A stretch of 53,286 bases of DNA from the NCBI GenBank assembly GCA_913009315.1, contig CAJVZA010000004.1, positions 1-53,286 of the forward strand, in the 5' to 3' direction. Origin of the DNA: an uncultured Hippea sp. GTDB lineage: Bacteria > Campylobacterota_A > Desulfurellia > JAADFJ01. A model generated the notes under the pieces. That model saw only the letters and a program-made list of their open reading frames with translations, was not told where the DNA came from and did not search any database. The stretch's first letter is position 1; each line of letters opens with the position of its first letter. The translations under genes and the position numbers were made by a program. This document shows positions 42,878 through 51,132 of this stretch, piece after piece.

Positions 42878-43801
42878 ATGGGAAAGGTTTTGCTGTTTCC
42901 CGGACAGGGCGCTCAATTTGTCGGTATGGGAAATGATGTTATAAGAGAATTTCCAGAGGTTAAAGTAATTTACGAAGAGGCTTCGGACAGATTAGGATTT
43001 GATATTAAAAATCTGATTATGAATGGACCCGACGATAAATTGACAATGACTGAAAATGCACAACCGGCAATTCTTACAACAAGTTATGCCCTATGGTCAA
43101 TAATTCAATCCAGATGTGAATTGTCTCCGGCAGCAGCCTTGGGGCATAGTCTTGGAGAGTACTCAGCACTGGTTACGGCAGGATCAATAAGTTTTGCCGA
43201 TGCAGTTATGATTACTCATTTAAGAGGAAAATTTATGCAGGAAGCCGTGCCTGTCGGTTTTGGTAAAATGGCTGCAATTATGGCACCCGCAGTTGAAGTA
43301 GAACGAGAATGCGCAAAAGCGAAGAAATCTAATATGTATTGTGATATTGCCAACTATAACGGCCCCAATCAGCAGGTTGTCTCAGGCACAAAAGAAGGGG
43401 TAAACTATGTGGAAGATCAACTTAAGGAACGTTTCAAAATTTTTGATCTGACTGTATCGGCTCCATTTCACTGCAAGCTCATGGAACCTGCCAGAGAGAA
43501 GTTAGCATCCTTCATCAACGATATCGGCATAACATCACCGTCATTTACGATTATAGAAAATATTGATTCCAAATTGATCAAATCAAACGATAATATAGCA
43601 GAGTTGCTTTTAAATCAGATTATCAGTCCGGTCAAATGGATTGATAATATAAATACGGCCTGCGGCTTTTCGCAATCTATGATTGAGTTTGGACCCGGTT
43701 CAGTATTGCGCAGTCTGATACGAAGAATAGACAAAAAGATCAAAGTTCAAAATATAGAAAAGGTCAATGATATAGATAGTTTTTTAAAGGATTGCAATTA
43801 A
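42878..43801 (+). CDS. fabD: malonyl-CoA:ACP transacylase
   Basis: The protein has 307 residues. It moves malonyl from CoA to ACP. LLFPGQGAQFVGMG opens the protein; the nucleophile Ser lies in ALGHSLGEYSALV, the Arg in HLRGKFMQEAV and the His in SAPFHCKLMEPA. It lies 1 nt after fabK, and fabG follows directly. Confidence 0.95.
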   Translation: MGKVLLFPGQGAQFVGMGNDVIREFPEVKVIYEEASDRLGFDIKNLIMNGPDDKLTMTENAQPAILTTSYALWSIIQSRCELSPAAALGHSLGEYSALVTAGSISFADAVMITHLRGKFMQEAVPVGFGKMAAIMAPAVEVERECAKAKKSNMYCDIANYNGPNQQVVSGTKEGVNYVEDQLKERFKIFDLTVSAPFHCKLMEPAREKLASFINDIGITSPSFTIIENIDSKLIKSNDNIAELLLNQIISPVKWIDNINTACGFSQSMIEFGPGSVLRSLIRRIDKKIKVQNIEKVNDIDSFLKDCN

Positions 43802-44545
43802 ATGAATTTTTCAGGTAAAACCGCTTTCGTTACGGGAGCCACAAGAGGAATTGGAAGAGCTGTCGCAGAGGCACTTTTACAAAACGGCCTGAAGGTTATA
43901 ATAGGTTATGCTCATAACGATGAACTTGCCGATGAAATTGTGAAAAATGCCTTGCGTAATGGAAGCGAAGCTATTGCCGCAAAGATTGATCTATCCGATA
44001 TCGCTTCAATTGAAAAGTCGGTAAAGGAGCTCGCATTAAAAACGGGGACAATTGATTATTTGGTAAACAATGCCGGTATTGCCGATGACGGCTTGCTTTT
44101 AATCTCTTCTGCAGATAAAATAGCTAATGTGATTAATACAAACCTCTTCTCAGGAATGTTGGTTGCAAAGACAGTTCTCAGAGGAATGATTAAAAAGCGC
44201 TTCGGCAGCATAGTTAACATGAGTTCTATTGTAGGAGAAGATGGAAATGGCGGACAGACCGCCTATGCTGCGAGTAAAGCAGGTCTGACAGGTTTTACCA
44301 AATCGCTGGCAAAAGAGGTAGCATCCAGAAATATAAGAGTAAATGCGATTGCTCCGGGATTTATAGAAACCGATATGACCGGCGAGCTGTCCAAAAATGA
44401 TAAACTTGGCATAATCGGTAAAATTGCATTGAAAAGACTTGGAAGGCCGGAAGATGTTGCAAATCTCGTCCTGTTCTTGCTTTCAGATGAAGCAAGCTAT
44501 ATAACAGGCGATGTTATAAGAATAGACGGTGGTTTACATTTATAA
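43802..44545 (+). CDS. fabG: 3-oxoacyl-ACP reductase
   Basis: The protein has 247 residues of the SDR family. The NADPH site is VTGATRGIGRAVAEAL, NNAGIADD follows, and the catalytic Ser-Tyr-Lys lie in MSSIVGEDG and TAYAASKAGLTG. The C-terminal VLFLLSDEASYITGDVIRIDGGLHL is standard. It directly follows the fabD stop. Confidence 0.95.
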   Translation: MNFSGKTAFVTGATRGIGRAVAEALLQNGLKVIIGYAHNDELADEIVKNALRNGSEAIAAKIDLSDIASIEKSVKELALKTGTIDYLVNNAGIADDGLLLISSADKIANVINTNLFSGMLVAKTVLRGMIKKRFGSIVNMSSIVGEDGNGGQTAYAASKAGLTGFTKSLAKEVASRNIRVNAIAPGFIETDMTGELSKNDKLGIIGKIALKRLGRPEDVANLVLFLLSDEASYITGDVIRIDGGLHL

Positions 44546-44557
44546 AAGGAGGATAAA

Positions 44558-44791
44558 ATGAGCTTGGAAAAGGATGTAATAGCGATCATTATTGATCAGC
44601 TTGGGGTTGAAGAATCAGAGGTAACAAACGAGTCAAGATTTGTAGAAGATTTAGGCGCCGATTCCCTTGATACTGTTGAACTTGTTATGGCATTTGAGGA
44701 AAAATTCGGGATTTCGATACCTGATTCGGATGCTGAGAAAATTAAAACTGTTCAGAGTGCAATAGACTATATAAGCGAACACAAAGCGTAA
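44558..44791 (+). CDS. acpP: acyl carrier protein
   Basis: The protein has 77 acidic residues. The phosphopantetheine Ser is in [20 protein letters not shown] strong AAAGGAGG site precedes ATG 44558, in keeping with the high expression of ACP. It lies 12 nt after fabG. Confidence 0.96.
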   Translation: MSLEKDVIAIIIDQLGVEESEVTNESRFVEDLGADSLDTVELVMAFEEKFGISIPDSDAEKIKTVQSAIDYISEHKA

Positions 44792-44800
44792 GGAGATAAA

Positions 44801-46024
44801 TTGAGGCGTGTTGTAATTACAGGTGTAGGTGCAATTACACCTGTTGGAAATAGCGCACAAGAGAGTTTTGAAGGATTGATTAACGGTATCTCCGGAGTAT
44901 CTAAAATAAGTCGTTTTGATACAACGGATTTTAAATGTAAGATTGCTGCCGAAATAAAAAACTTCAAGCTTGATTTTGTAGAAAAAAAAGAAATCAAGAA
45001 GATGGATCTTTTTACTCAGTACGCCCTCGCTGCATCGGTAGAAGCATGGGAAGATTCAGGAATAATCAATTACTCCCCCGATCAGGTCGGTGTATCAATA
45101 GGTACCGGAATTGGAGGATTGGGACCAATCGAGAAATATACGCTTACTCTTTATAAACGCGGAGAAAGAGGTGTCTCACCGTTTTTTATACCTATGTCTA
45201 TTTCCAATATGTCGGCATGTCGGGTATCAATGAAATATAATTTTCAGGGACCTAATTTTTCTGTTGCTACTGCTTGTGCAACCGGTACTCATTCTATCGG
45301 TTTGGCAGCAAGATCCATACAGTGCGGAGACGCCGATATTTTTGTGACAGGCGGTTCCGAATCTACAATTACTCCACTGTCGCTGGCCGGTTTTACTGCT
45401 TCAAAAACACTTTCTGCGCATAATGACGAACCTGAGAGGGCATCAAGACCGTTTGATAAAGATAGAGACGGGTTTGTTATGGGTGAAGGCTCCGGAATAT
45501 TGGTGCTCGAAGAGTATGAGCATGCAGCTAAAAGAGGTGCTCGTATATATGCAGAAATCATAGGGTTTGGTATGAGCGGAGATGCTTATCATATAGTTGC
45601 GCCTTCACCGCATGGCAAAGGTGCGGTATTGGCAATGAAAAAGGCACTGAAGGACGCTGAGATAGCGGCAGGAGATGTTGAGTATATAAACGCTCATGGC
45701 ACCTCCACGGTTATGAATGATATTTACGAAACGGAAGCAATTAAGTCTGTATTCGGCGAAGATGCGAAACGGCTAATGATCAGTTCGACAAAATCCGCCA
45801 CAGGTCATCTTCTCGGCGCGGCAGGCGGAATAGAAGCTGTTTTTAGTGCTATCGCTATTGACAAATCAATTCTGCCTCCTACAATAAATCTCGATAATCC
45901 TGATCCGCAATGCGATCTGGATTATATTCCCAAAACAGCGCGGAGAGTGAAGGTAGATATTGTGATGAGCAACTCTTTCGGGTTTGGTGGTACAAATGCT
46001 GTATTGCTTTTTAGGAGAGTATAA
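44801..46024 (+). CDS. fabF: beta-ketoacyl-ACP synthase II
   Basis: The protein has 407 residues. The catalytic Cys lies in ATACATGTHSIG and the two His in NAHGTSTVMND and KSATGHLLGAAGG. The start is TTG 44801, with AAGGAG 6 nt upstream and the standard RRVVITGVGAITPVG N-terminus. The stop codon (46022-46024) is immediately followed by the first base of a tRNA gene. Confidence 0.95.
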   Translation: MRRVVITGVGAITPVGNSAQESFEGLINGISGVSKISRFDTTDFKCKIAAEIKNFKLDFVEKKEIKKMDLFTQYALAASVEAWEDSGIINYSPDQVGVSIGTGIGGLGPIEKYTLTLYKRGERGVSPFFIPMSISNMSACRVSMKYNFQGPNFSVATACATGTHSIGLAARSIQCGDADIFVTGGSESTITPLSLAGFTASKTLSAHNDEPERASRPFDKDRDGFVMGEGSGILVLEEYEHAAKRGARIYAEIIGFGMSGDAYHIVAPSPHGKGAVLAMKKALKDAEIAAGDVEYINAHGTSTVMNDIYETEAIKSVFGEDAKRLMISSTKSATGHLLGAAGGIEAVFSAIAIDKSILPPTINLDNPDPQCDLDYIPKTARRVKVDIVMSNSFGFGGTNAVLLFRRV

Positions 46025-46101
46025 GGGCCCATGGCTCAATTGGTTAGAGCAACCGGCCCATAACCGGTTGGTTCCAGGTTCGAGTCCTGGTGGGCCCACC
46101 A
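46025..46101 (+). tRNA. tRNA with CAU anticodon (tRNA-Ile2 or elongator tRNA-Met), unusual C33
   Basis: The 77-nt cloverleaf folds cleanly: acceptor GGGCCCA/TGGGCCC, D stem GCTC/GAGC with GG in the loop, anticodon stem ACCGG/CCGGT, T arm CCAGG-TTCGAGT-CCTGG, and encoded CCA. The anticodon loop is CCCATAA, so the anticodon is CAT. It is not an initiator (G1-C72 pair). The GGGCCC acceptor and A73 favour the lysidine-type Ile2 tRNA, but Met cannot be excluded. Position 33, almost always U, is C. The gene sits with 0 nt after fabF and 6 nt before the NIF3-like gene, so it must be cut from the operon mRNA. Confidence 0.93.
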
Positions 46102-46107
46102 AAACAG

Positions 46108-46917
46108 ATGTCTGTATTGATTGATGATCTAATAATATCTCTTGAAAAAAAATTTCCTCCTAATCTATCTGCCGAATGGGATAGGTCGGGATGGCAATAT
46201 AAGGGAAACAATGAAAACACGGAATCAATAGTTATCTGTCTTGATGTTACTAAAAGGAGCGTGGAAACGGCAAAAAAAAATCAGGCGAATTTGATTCTCT
46301 CGCACCATCCAATTATGTTCAATATGCCGGATTTTCTGGACTATAGATTGTATCCGGCATCAGCTCTTACGGAATCTATTGGTTCTAATATTAATATCTA
46401 TTCACTTCATACCAACATAGACGCTGCGTCAGGAGGTATGAACGATTATCTCGCAGCGCTGTTCGGAATGGAAAAGATAGAAATACCACAAGTTTCAGGA
46501 TGTTCCGATAAAGAGTTGAGTTTCTCGAGAATAGGAATAATACAACCGGTCGGATTTGATGAAATAGTCCAAAGATGTTATAACCTGTTTGGCATAAGCT
46601 CATTAAATTTGATCGGCAGCAGTTCTTCAATCATAAAACGACTGCTTGTAGTATCAGGTTCGGGAAGTTCTATCATCAGAAAATTAAACCCAAAATCTTT
46701 TGATCTGGCCATTACCGGCGATCTAAAATATCACGATGCACTGTTTTTCAGAGAAAACGGCTATTGCGTACTCGACATCGGTCATTTTATAGAACAAAAA
46801 CTTTTTACAGAAATTATACAAAATTATTTGGAGGAAATTTATGGAAATCGATTGTTATATATTAAATCAATTGAAGAAAACTGTTTGAAAGGGGTTGGTA
46901 GTGAATCAAACAATTAA
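46108..46917 (+). CDS. NIF3-like / GTP cyclohydrolase I type 2 family protein
   Basis: The protein has 269 residues. Metal-binding His and Asp/Glu are seen in LSHHPIMF, SLHTNIDAASGGMNDYLA, DLAITGDLKYHD and VLDIGHFIEQKL. NIF3-family proteins are dinuclear-metal proteins of uncertain role. ATG 46108 is used; the upstream frame runs into the tRNA gene and is spurious. No ribosome site is present, because the 5' side is tRNA, so processing of the tRNA leaves an mRNA with only a 6-nt leader. The pair with the following coiled-coil zinc-ribbon gene is conserved in many bacteria. Confidence 0.85.
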   Translation: MSVLIDDLIISLEKKFPPNLSAEWDRSGWQYKGNNENTESIVICLDVTKRSVETAKKNQANLILSHHPIMFNMPDFLDYRLYPASALTESIGSNINIYSLHTNIDAASGGMNDYLAALFGMEKIEIPQVSGCSDKELSFSRIGIIQPVGFDEIVQRCYNLFGISSLNLIGSSSSIIKRLLVVSGSGSSIIRKLNPKSFDLAITGDLKYHDALFFRENGYCVLDIGHFIEQKLFTEIIQNYLEEIYGNRLLYIKSIEENCLKGVGSESNN

Positions 46918-47611
46918 AACGCTTTTAGAGATACAGGAAATCGATAAACATGTTCATGAATTAAAAGAAAATATTAGAGCGATGGATGTCAATGTTAAGA
47001 CGAAAGAGAACGTTATCAAGATACTCATAAAAGAACTTGAGGAAATTGATGCAAAAATCATCACCTTGAAAGAAGACAGAAAATATAATGAGCAGCTTGT
47101 CGAGGATAAAAATGATCAAATTAAAACGCTGGACAACAAGAGTGCACTTGTAAAAAACACAAAGGAGCAAAAGGCTTTAGAAGTTGAAATGAGTATGGCA
47201 AATACGTCGGTAGAAAAAATAGAGGATCAAATAGTGTCACTGCTTTCCGATATCGATACATATATAGAAAAGAGGGACATCAAGCAGAAAGAGGCGGATT
47301 CTCTGAAAGCCGAATACGAACTGTTGAGCAAAACTACCGATAATAAAATAAAAAAAATTACCGTCGCCATTAATAACTATTTAAAGAAGAGATCAGGCCT
47401 TTTTAACAACATTGATGACACAACTACAACACAATATGAAGAGATAAACAGATGGGCAGAAGGAAATGTTATGTCGGAAATAAAATCAGAATCGTGCATG
47501 GGATGTTTCTTGATGCTGCCTCCACAAGTGTCGGCAACCGTTATGGAAACCGAACAACTGGTATTTTGTCCCAACTGCGGCAGAATACTTTACATATATG
47601 ACGAATCCTGA
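46901..47611 (+). CDS. coiled-coil hairpin protein with C4 zinc ribbon (CT398/PF02591 type)
   Basis: The protein has about 236 residues. Residues 5-170 form a long antiparallel coiled coil with heptads and almost no Pro or Gly. The C-terminus is a zinc ribbon, CMGCFLMLPPQ and FCPNCGRILY. The family is usually paired with NIF3, as here, and is thought to bind RNA or ribosome-associated factors; its function is not settled. GTG 46901 has GAAAGGGG 6 nt upstream; it overlaps NIF3 by 17 nt. The 3' end overlaps the convergent nfo gene by 22 nt. Confidence 0.82.
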   Translation: MNQTIKTLLEIQEIDKHVHELKENIRAMDVNVKTKENVIKILIKELEEIDAKIITLKEDRKYNEQLVEDKNDQIKTLDNKSALVKNTKEQKALEVEMSMANTSVEKIEDQIVSLLSDIDTYIEKRDIKQKEADSLKAEYELLSKTTDNKIKKITVAINNYLKKRSGLFNNIDDTTTTQYEEINRWAEGNVMSEIKSESCMGCFLMLPPQVSATVMETEQLVFCPNCGRILYIYDES

Positions 47612-48474
47612 AAAAGACCGGATAGCGTTTCAAGATCCTTTTTGTATGCATTGAGCCCCCCGGGAGTTTCCAGAATCATCGGCAGGACAGTCAAATGACT
47701 ATCGTTAAGCAAAAATCTAAATGCATCGGTACCAATAAACCCTTCTCCTATATTTGCATGTCTGTCAACCCTGCTTGCAAATTTGGTTTTTGAATCGTTT
47801 ATATGGAATGCTTTAAGATATCTCAAACCGACAATATTCTCGAATCTGCCCATTGTTTCGTTATAGCTTTCTTTGTTTCTGATGTCATAGCCTGCAGCGA
47901 AAATATGGCATGTGTCTATACATACGCCTATTGATTCATTACTTGTGAGCTCAATTATTTTCGCAAGATGCTCGAATTTATACCCTACATTGGTGCCCTG
48001 ACCCGCAGTAGTTTCAATCAGAATCATCAGATTGCTTTCGCTCGGATTTTCTTTTGATACAGCTGATTTAAGAGAGTCGGAAATGAGTTTCAGACAGGCA
48101 TCATCTCCTATTCCAAGATGACTTCCCGGATGGAAAATAAGATATTCGGCGCCAAGCTTTTTTGCACGCTTGATCTCATCTGAAAATGCTGCTGCTGAGC
48201 GTGCTCTTTTTGTCTCATCAGGATTGCCCAGGTTTATCAGATAAGAATCATGTATTAGCAGATATCTTATTTTGCCTGTTTCACGTTTCTCGATAAAATT
48301 TTCAGCTGCCTGATCGGTTATATCGGACGCACTCCAGCGCATCTGATTCTTTGAAAAGATCTGTATGGCATGGCATCCCAGAATTTTTGCCTGTTTTATT
48401 GAATTTTCAAAACCGCCCGAAATGGAGACGTGAGCACCCAAAAACGGTCCTTGCAATATATCTTTTTTGTTCAT
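47590..48474 (-). CDS. nfo: endonuclease IV
   Basis: The protein has about 294 residues, an AP endonuclease with a three-zinc TIM barrel. Metal ligands are recognisable in LIHDSYLINLGNP, FHPGSHLG, LIETTAGQGTNVG, CIDTCHIFAAGYD, FHINDSK, VDRHANIGEG and ILETPG. It nicks DNA 5' to abasic sites. ATG 48474 was chosen; the in-frame extension to 48513 lies inside the promoter. It may complement the MagIII-type glycosylase at 32029 in base excision repair. The 3' end overlaps the opposing gene by 22 nt. Confidence 0.92.
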   Translation of the reverse strand: MNKKDILQGPFLGAHVSISGGFENSIKQAKILGCHAIQIFSKNQMRWSASDITDQAAENFIEKRETGKIRYLLIHDSYLINLGNPDETKRARSAAAFSDEIKRAKKLGAEYLIFHPGSHLGIGDDACLKLISDSLKSAVSKENPSESNLMILIETTAGQGTNVGYKFEHLAKIIELTSNESIGVCIDTCHIFAAGYDIRNKESYNETMGRFENIVGLRYLKAFHINDSKTKFASRVDRHANIGEGFIGTDAFRFLLNDSHLTVLPMILETPGGLNAYKKDLETLSGLFQDSSYM

Positions 48475-48485
48475 TATGGAATATA

Positions 48486-48513
48486 ATTGTACTATCATAA
48501 GGAGATAATTCAA
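48486..48513 (-). promoter_or_regulatory. promoter with very short leader for nfo
   Basis: Minus strand: TTGAAT (48513-48508), 16-nt spacer, TACAAT (48491-48486), then 11 nt to ATG 48474. The leader would be about 4-5 nt and there is no ribosome site. Confidence 0.45.
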
Positions 48514-48553
48514 GAATATGAATGATTCCCCCGATTTTTATGGGATATAAATA

Positions 48554-48581
48554 TTGCATAATAGTAAAATATTATTATTAT
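48554..48581 (+). promoter_or_regulatory. promoter giving a leaderless mRNA for the U32 operon
   Basis: TTGCAT (48554-48559), 16-nt spacer, TATTAT (48576-48581), then exactly 6 nt to ATG 48588. No ribosome site is present. The region is AT-rich, so the match carries less weight than the GC-bearing boxes elsewhere. Confidence 0.5.
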
Positions 48582-48587
48582 TTAAGC

Positions 48588-49319
48588 ATGAGAGAGAATA
48601 AAAGTTTAGAAATTGTTTCACCGATCTGCAGTGTTGAGGATATTAAGGTGCTGGAGAATTATTCAGACGGTTTTTATTTCGGAATGGCCGGCTTTAGTCA
48701 TTCTTCCAAAAGTTTTGAAATTGATAAACGGGAGATAGAAGGCTTACGTAAAGCGACATCTAAAAAGCTTTACTGCGCTTTCAACAGGATGCCTTATACG
48801 GCAGACGAAGAGCTGCTTCTGAAAAATATTGCATCTGTTTCAGAGTTAGTAGATGCGGTTATAATCCAGGACGCAGGACTGATAAATTCGGCTGCAAGAC
48901 TGTTGCCTGTTCACCTCTCAGTAGGAGTTTCCGTTATAAGTTACCAGGAAGCTGTATTTTATAAGAATATAGGCGCTTCAAGAGTAATTGTTCCGCCGTC
49001 TGTAATGCCGGATGAAATAGCGGCTATCTCGTCCGTTTTGGATGTAGAGGTTTTTGTCTCAGGCAATTTATGCAGAGCTCTTCAGATGGGTAAATGCTGG
49101 TGGGACAGCTACGAGAGAAAAAGCAGTGCCAAACGATTTGGAGTTTGCAGCAAACCATGCAAACATATTACGGGATTGACCGTTATGGGAGATGATTTGG
49201 AATTTATAAAAGCGATGATCTCATCGGGAGCTAAGTCTCTAAAGGTTGCCGGAAGAGGTGATATTAAAGAAGTAGCAGAAAATTGCAAAAGAATAGGGGG
49301 CATAATAGCATGGAATTAG
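48588..49319 (+). CDS. short peptidase-U32-family protein (first of three)
   Basis: The protein has about 243 residues, shorter than most U32 proteins. The family core is visible in VDAVIIQDAGL, LPVHLSVGVSVISYQEAVFYKNIGASRVIVPP and DVEVFVSGNLCRALQMGKCW. The four-Cys iron-sulfur pattern follows as C-x7-C (GNLCRALQMGKCWW), then GVCSKPC. The name U32 peptidase is historical; characterised members (UbiU/V, RlhA, TrhP) are iron-sulfur proteins that hydroxylate quinones or RNA. ATG 48588 was chosen because it fits the promoter and the family start. It overlaps the next gene by 10 nt. Confidence 0.78.
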   Translation: MRENKSLEIVSPICSVEDIKVLENYSDGFYFGMAGFSHSSKSFEIDKREIEGLRKATSKKLYCAFNRMPYTADEELLLKNIASVSELVDAVIIQDAGLINSAARLLPVHLSVGVSVISYQEAVFYKNIGASRVIVPPSVMPDEIAAISSVLDVEVFVSGNLCRALQMGKCWWDSYERKSSAKRFGVCSKPCKHITGLTVMGDDLEFIKAMISSGAKSLKVAGRGDIKEVAENCKRIGGIIAWN

Positions 49320-50185
49320 CGACTCATATTGCAACTGTAAAAACCTTAACCGATAGGGCAATAAAAAATTTTGATACGATATACCTTGGAGATCCGACCT
49401 GCCCAAAGTTCCCCGGAAATATATCAAGCGGAAATGATCTCGACAGAGCCGTTGATAGAGTTAAGAAATTAGGGAAAAAATGCTATCTGTCTCTGTATGC
49501 TGTGCCGAGAACCGACGATTTTAAATGGATGGAGACTTTAATAGAAAAAGCCGAAAAATTGCCCATAGACGGTTTTGAGGTCCATAACATGGGGCTGCTG
49601 CGTCTGATAAAATCGAAAGATATTCATGCAGGTTTATTTATAAATCTCTATACAAAACAGACAGCCGATTTGTTGAAGCAGTTCGGCACCAGCAGGGTAT
49701 TTCCCAATCCCGAGCTTGCGCTTGAGGAGATTGACATAATTAAAAAATCGGTTCAGATTACTATGCCGATCAACGGCAATATTCCTCTTGGTATCTCTGA
49801 TCACTGTTTTTTTATCGATGAACTGAAGATGGAAGGAAGCTGCGAAACTCTGTGCCGAACTCCTAAGTGGCTCAAACAAGATGAATGGCAATTGGGAAAC
49901 ATAGGAAGAGCCCCTATATCAGGATATGAACTATGCATGGCCGAATATATGAGTGATCTGCTCAAATCAAACTACCAATTTTTTTATATTTATAGTTTCA
50001 GAAGAGATGAGGTATATTTGGAAACCGCCTCATCAATATACAGAGATCTAATCGAAGGAAAAATTGATGAGATCTATGCCGTAAGAGAGTTGTCCATGCT
50101 TGCCAAGTTTGGACTATGCAACGGATATTTCTTTAAACAATCAGGATATAAATATATTTCGAAACGAAATAAGGAGGCAATATGA
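49310..50185 (+). CDS. UbiV-like U32-family protein (second of three)
   Basis: The protein has 291 residues. Like UbiV, it has an early Cys (IYLGDPTCPKF) and a late Cys trio (SDHCFFIDELKMEGSCETLC, C-x11-C-x3-C); UbiV binds a [4Fe-4S] cluster with equivalent Cys at the N-terminus and in a C-x12-C-x3-C cluster. The N-terminal region also matches (VYLG.. start of the barrel). UbiV works with UbiU in oxygen-independent ubiquinone hydroxylation. No UbiT (SCP2) gene is adjacent, and the substrate here could be menaquinone-related, RNA or something else. It overlaps the next gene by 4 nt. ATG 49310 was chosen. Confidence 0.75.
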   Translation: MELATHIATVKTLTDRAIKNFDTIYLGDPTCPKFPGNISSGNDLDRAVDRVKKLGKKCYLSLYAVPRTDDFKWMETLIEKAEKLPIDGFEVHNMGLLRLIKSKDIHAGLFINLYTKQTADLLKQFGTSRVFPNPELALEEIDIIKKSVQITMPINGNIPLGISDHCFFIDELKMEGSCETLCRTPKWLKQDEWQLGNIGRAPISGYELCMAEYMSDLLKSNYQFFYIYSFRRDEVYLETASSIYRDLIEGKIDEIYAVRELSMLAKFGLCNGYFFKQSGYKYISKRNKEAI

Positions 50186-51132
50186 CAACGAAACTGCTGG
50201 CTCCGGGTGGAAATCTTGAGATGGCTGTGGGAGTTTTGGAAAGAGGAGCAGATGCCGTATATGTAGGGGCGCGAGGCTGGAGTAGGAGAACTGAAAATTA
50301 TGAGATGAGCAGTAAAGATATAAAAACCCTTGCCCAATACGCATCCGTCCACAACAAAGAGGTAAGAGTTGCCTTTAATACCATAGCTTCATCAACTGAG
50401 TTTCCTTTGATGCTCAAAACGATAGAAGAATTTAACTCATACGGCATAGAAGGAGTTATAATGACCGATCCGGGTGCAATGAGTTTGATACGAGACCGGT
50501 TTCCCGACCTTGAAATTCATGCCAGTGCCGGAGCAAATATTATCAACGAAAATGATATAAAATTTTACAGGGCGGCCGGTGCAACATGCATAGTAGCGCC
50601 ATGCAATATTACTATGGATGAAATTAAATTTATTCAGGACGATCTGAATCTGAAACTTGAGATTTTTCTCCATTCAAATAACTGCTTTACGTATCTTGGA
50701 AAATGCACTATGAGCAGCTATATAAAACAGGATTGGCATATTGAAAACGGGAAAAATCGATTCTTCGGCAGTCCCAACAGAGGAGGGCACTGCAACAGAA
50801 TATGCCAAATTGCATGGGAGAGCGGCGAATCAAGTGTCAAGATGACCAATGATGCATTTTTGCTGCTTAATACAATTCCTGTAGCGCTTCGGAATGGTGT
50901 AAGTTATCTCAAAGTACAAGGAAGAGAATACGGCAACTCACTAATTTTCGATATGATCTCATTTTATAGAGAGGTTATTGATAAATGTAAAAATGGCGAG
51001 AATGATCTGTCCGGTTATCTTTTCAAACTTAACGAATTGTCGAAAAGAAGGGATGTAGAAAGAGATATGAGAACGGCCGGATTGCTCAAAATTGCGAAAT
51101 CAAACTCAGAAATTAAAAGGATTGAAATTTAA
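50182..51132 (+). CDS. UbiU/TrhP-like U32-family protein (third of three)
   Basis: The protein has 316 residues of the full U32 type. It begins LLAPGGNLEMAVGVLERGADAVYVG, as in UbiU, TrhP and RlhA. The Cys pattern is NNCFTYLGKCTMSSY, then GGHCNRICQIAW, matching the UbiU-type C-x6-C ... C-x3-C arrangement. The closing segment YLKVQGREYGNSLI is also family-like. With the UbiV-like neighbour it forms the expected heterodimer pair. AAGGAGG precedes ATG 50182, and its stop overlaps the next start by one base. Confidence 0.8.
   Translation: MTTKLLAPGGNLEMAVGVLERGADAVYVGARGWSRRTENYEMSSKDIKTLAQYASVHNKEVRVAFNTIASSTEFPLMLKTIEEFNSYGIEGVIMTDPGAMSLIRDRFPDLEIHASAGANIINENDIKFYRAAGATCIVAPCNITMDEIKFIQDDLNLKLEIFLHSNNCFTYLGKCTMSSYIKQDWHIENGKNRFFGSPNRGGHCNRICQIAWESGESSVKMTNDAFLLLNTIPVALRNGVSYLKVQGREYGNSLIFDMISFYREVIDKCKNGENDLSGYLFKLNELSKRRDVERDMRTAGLLKIAKSNSEIKRIEI

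Noticed and set aside
46090-46107. Upstream start for the NIF3-like gene inside the tRNA
   Set aside because: The frame extension is simply the tRNA acceptor arm; ATG 46108 gives the normal family N-terminus.
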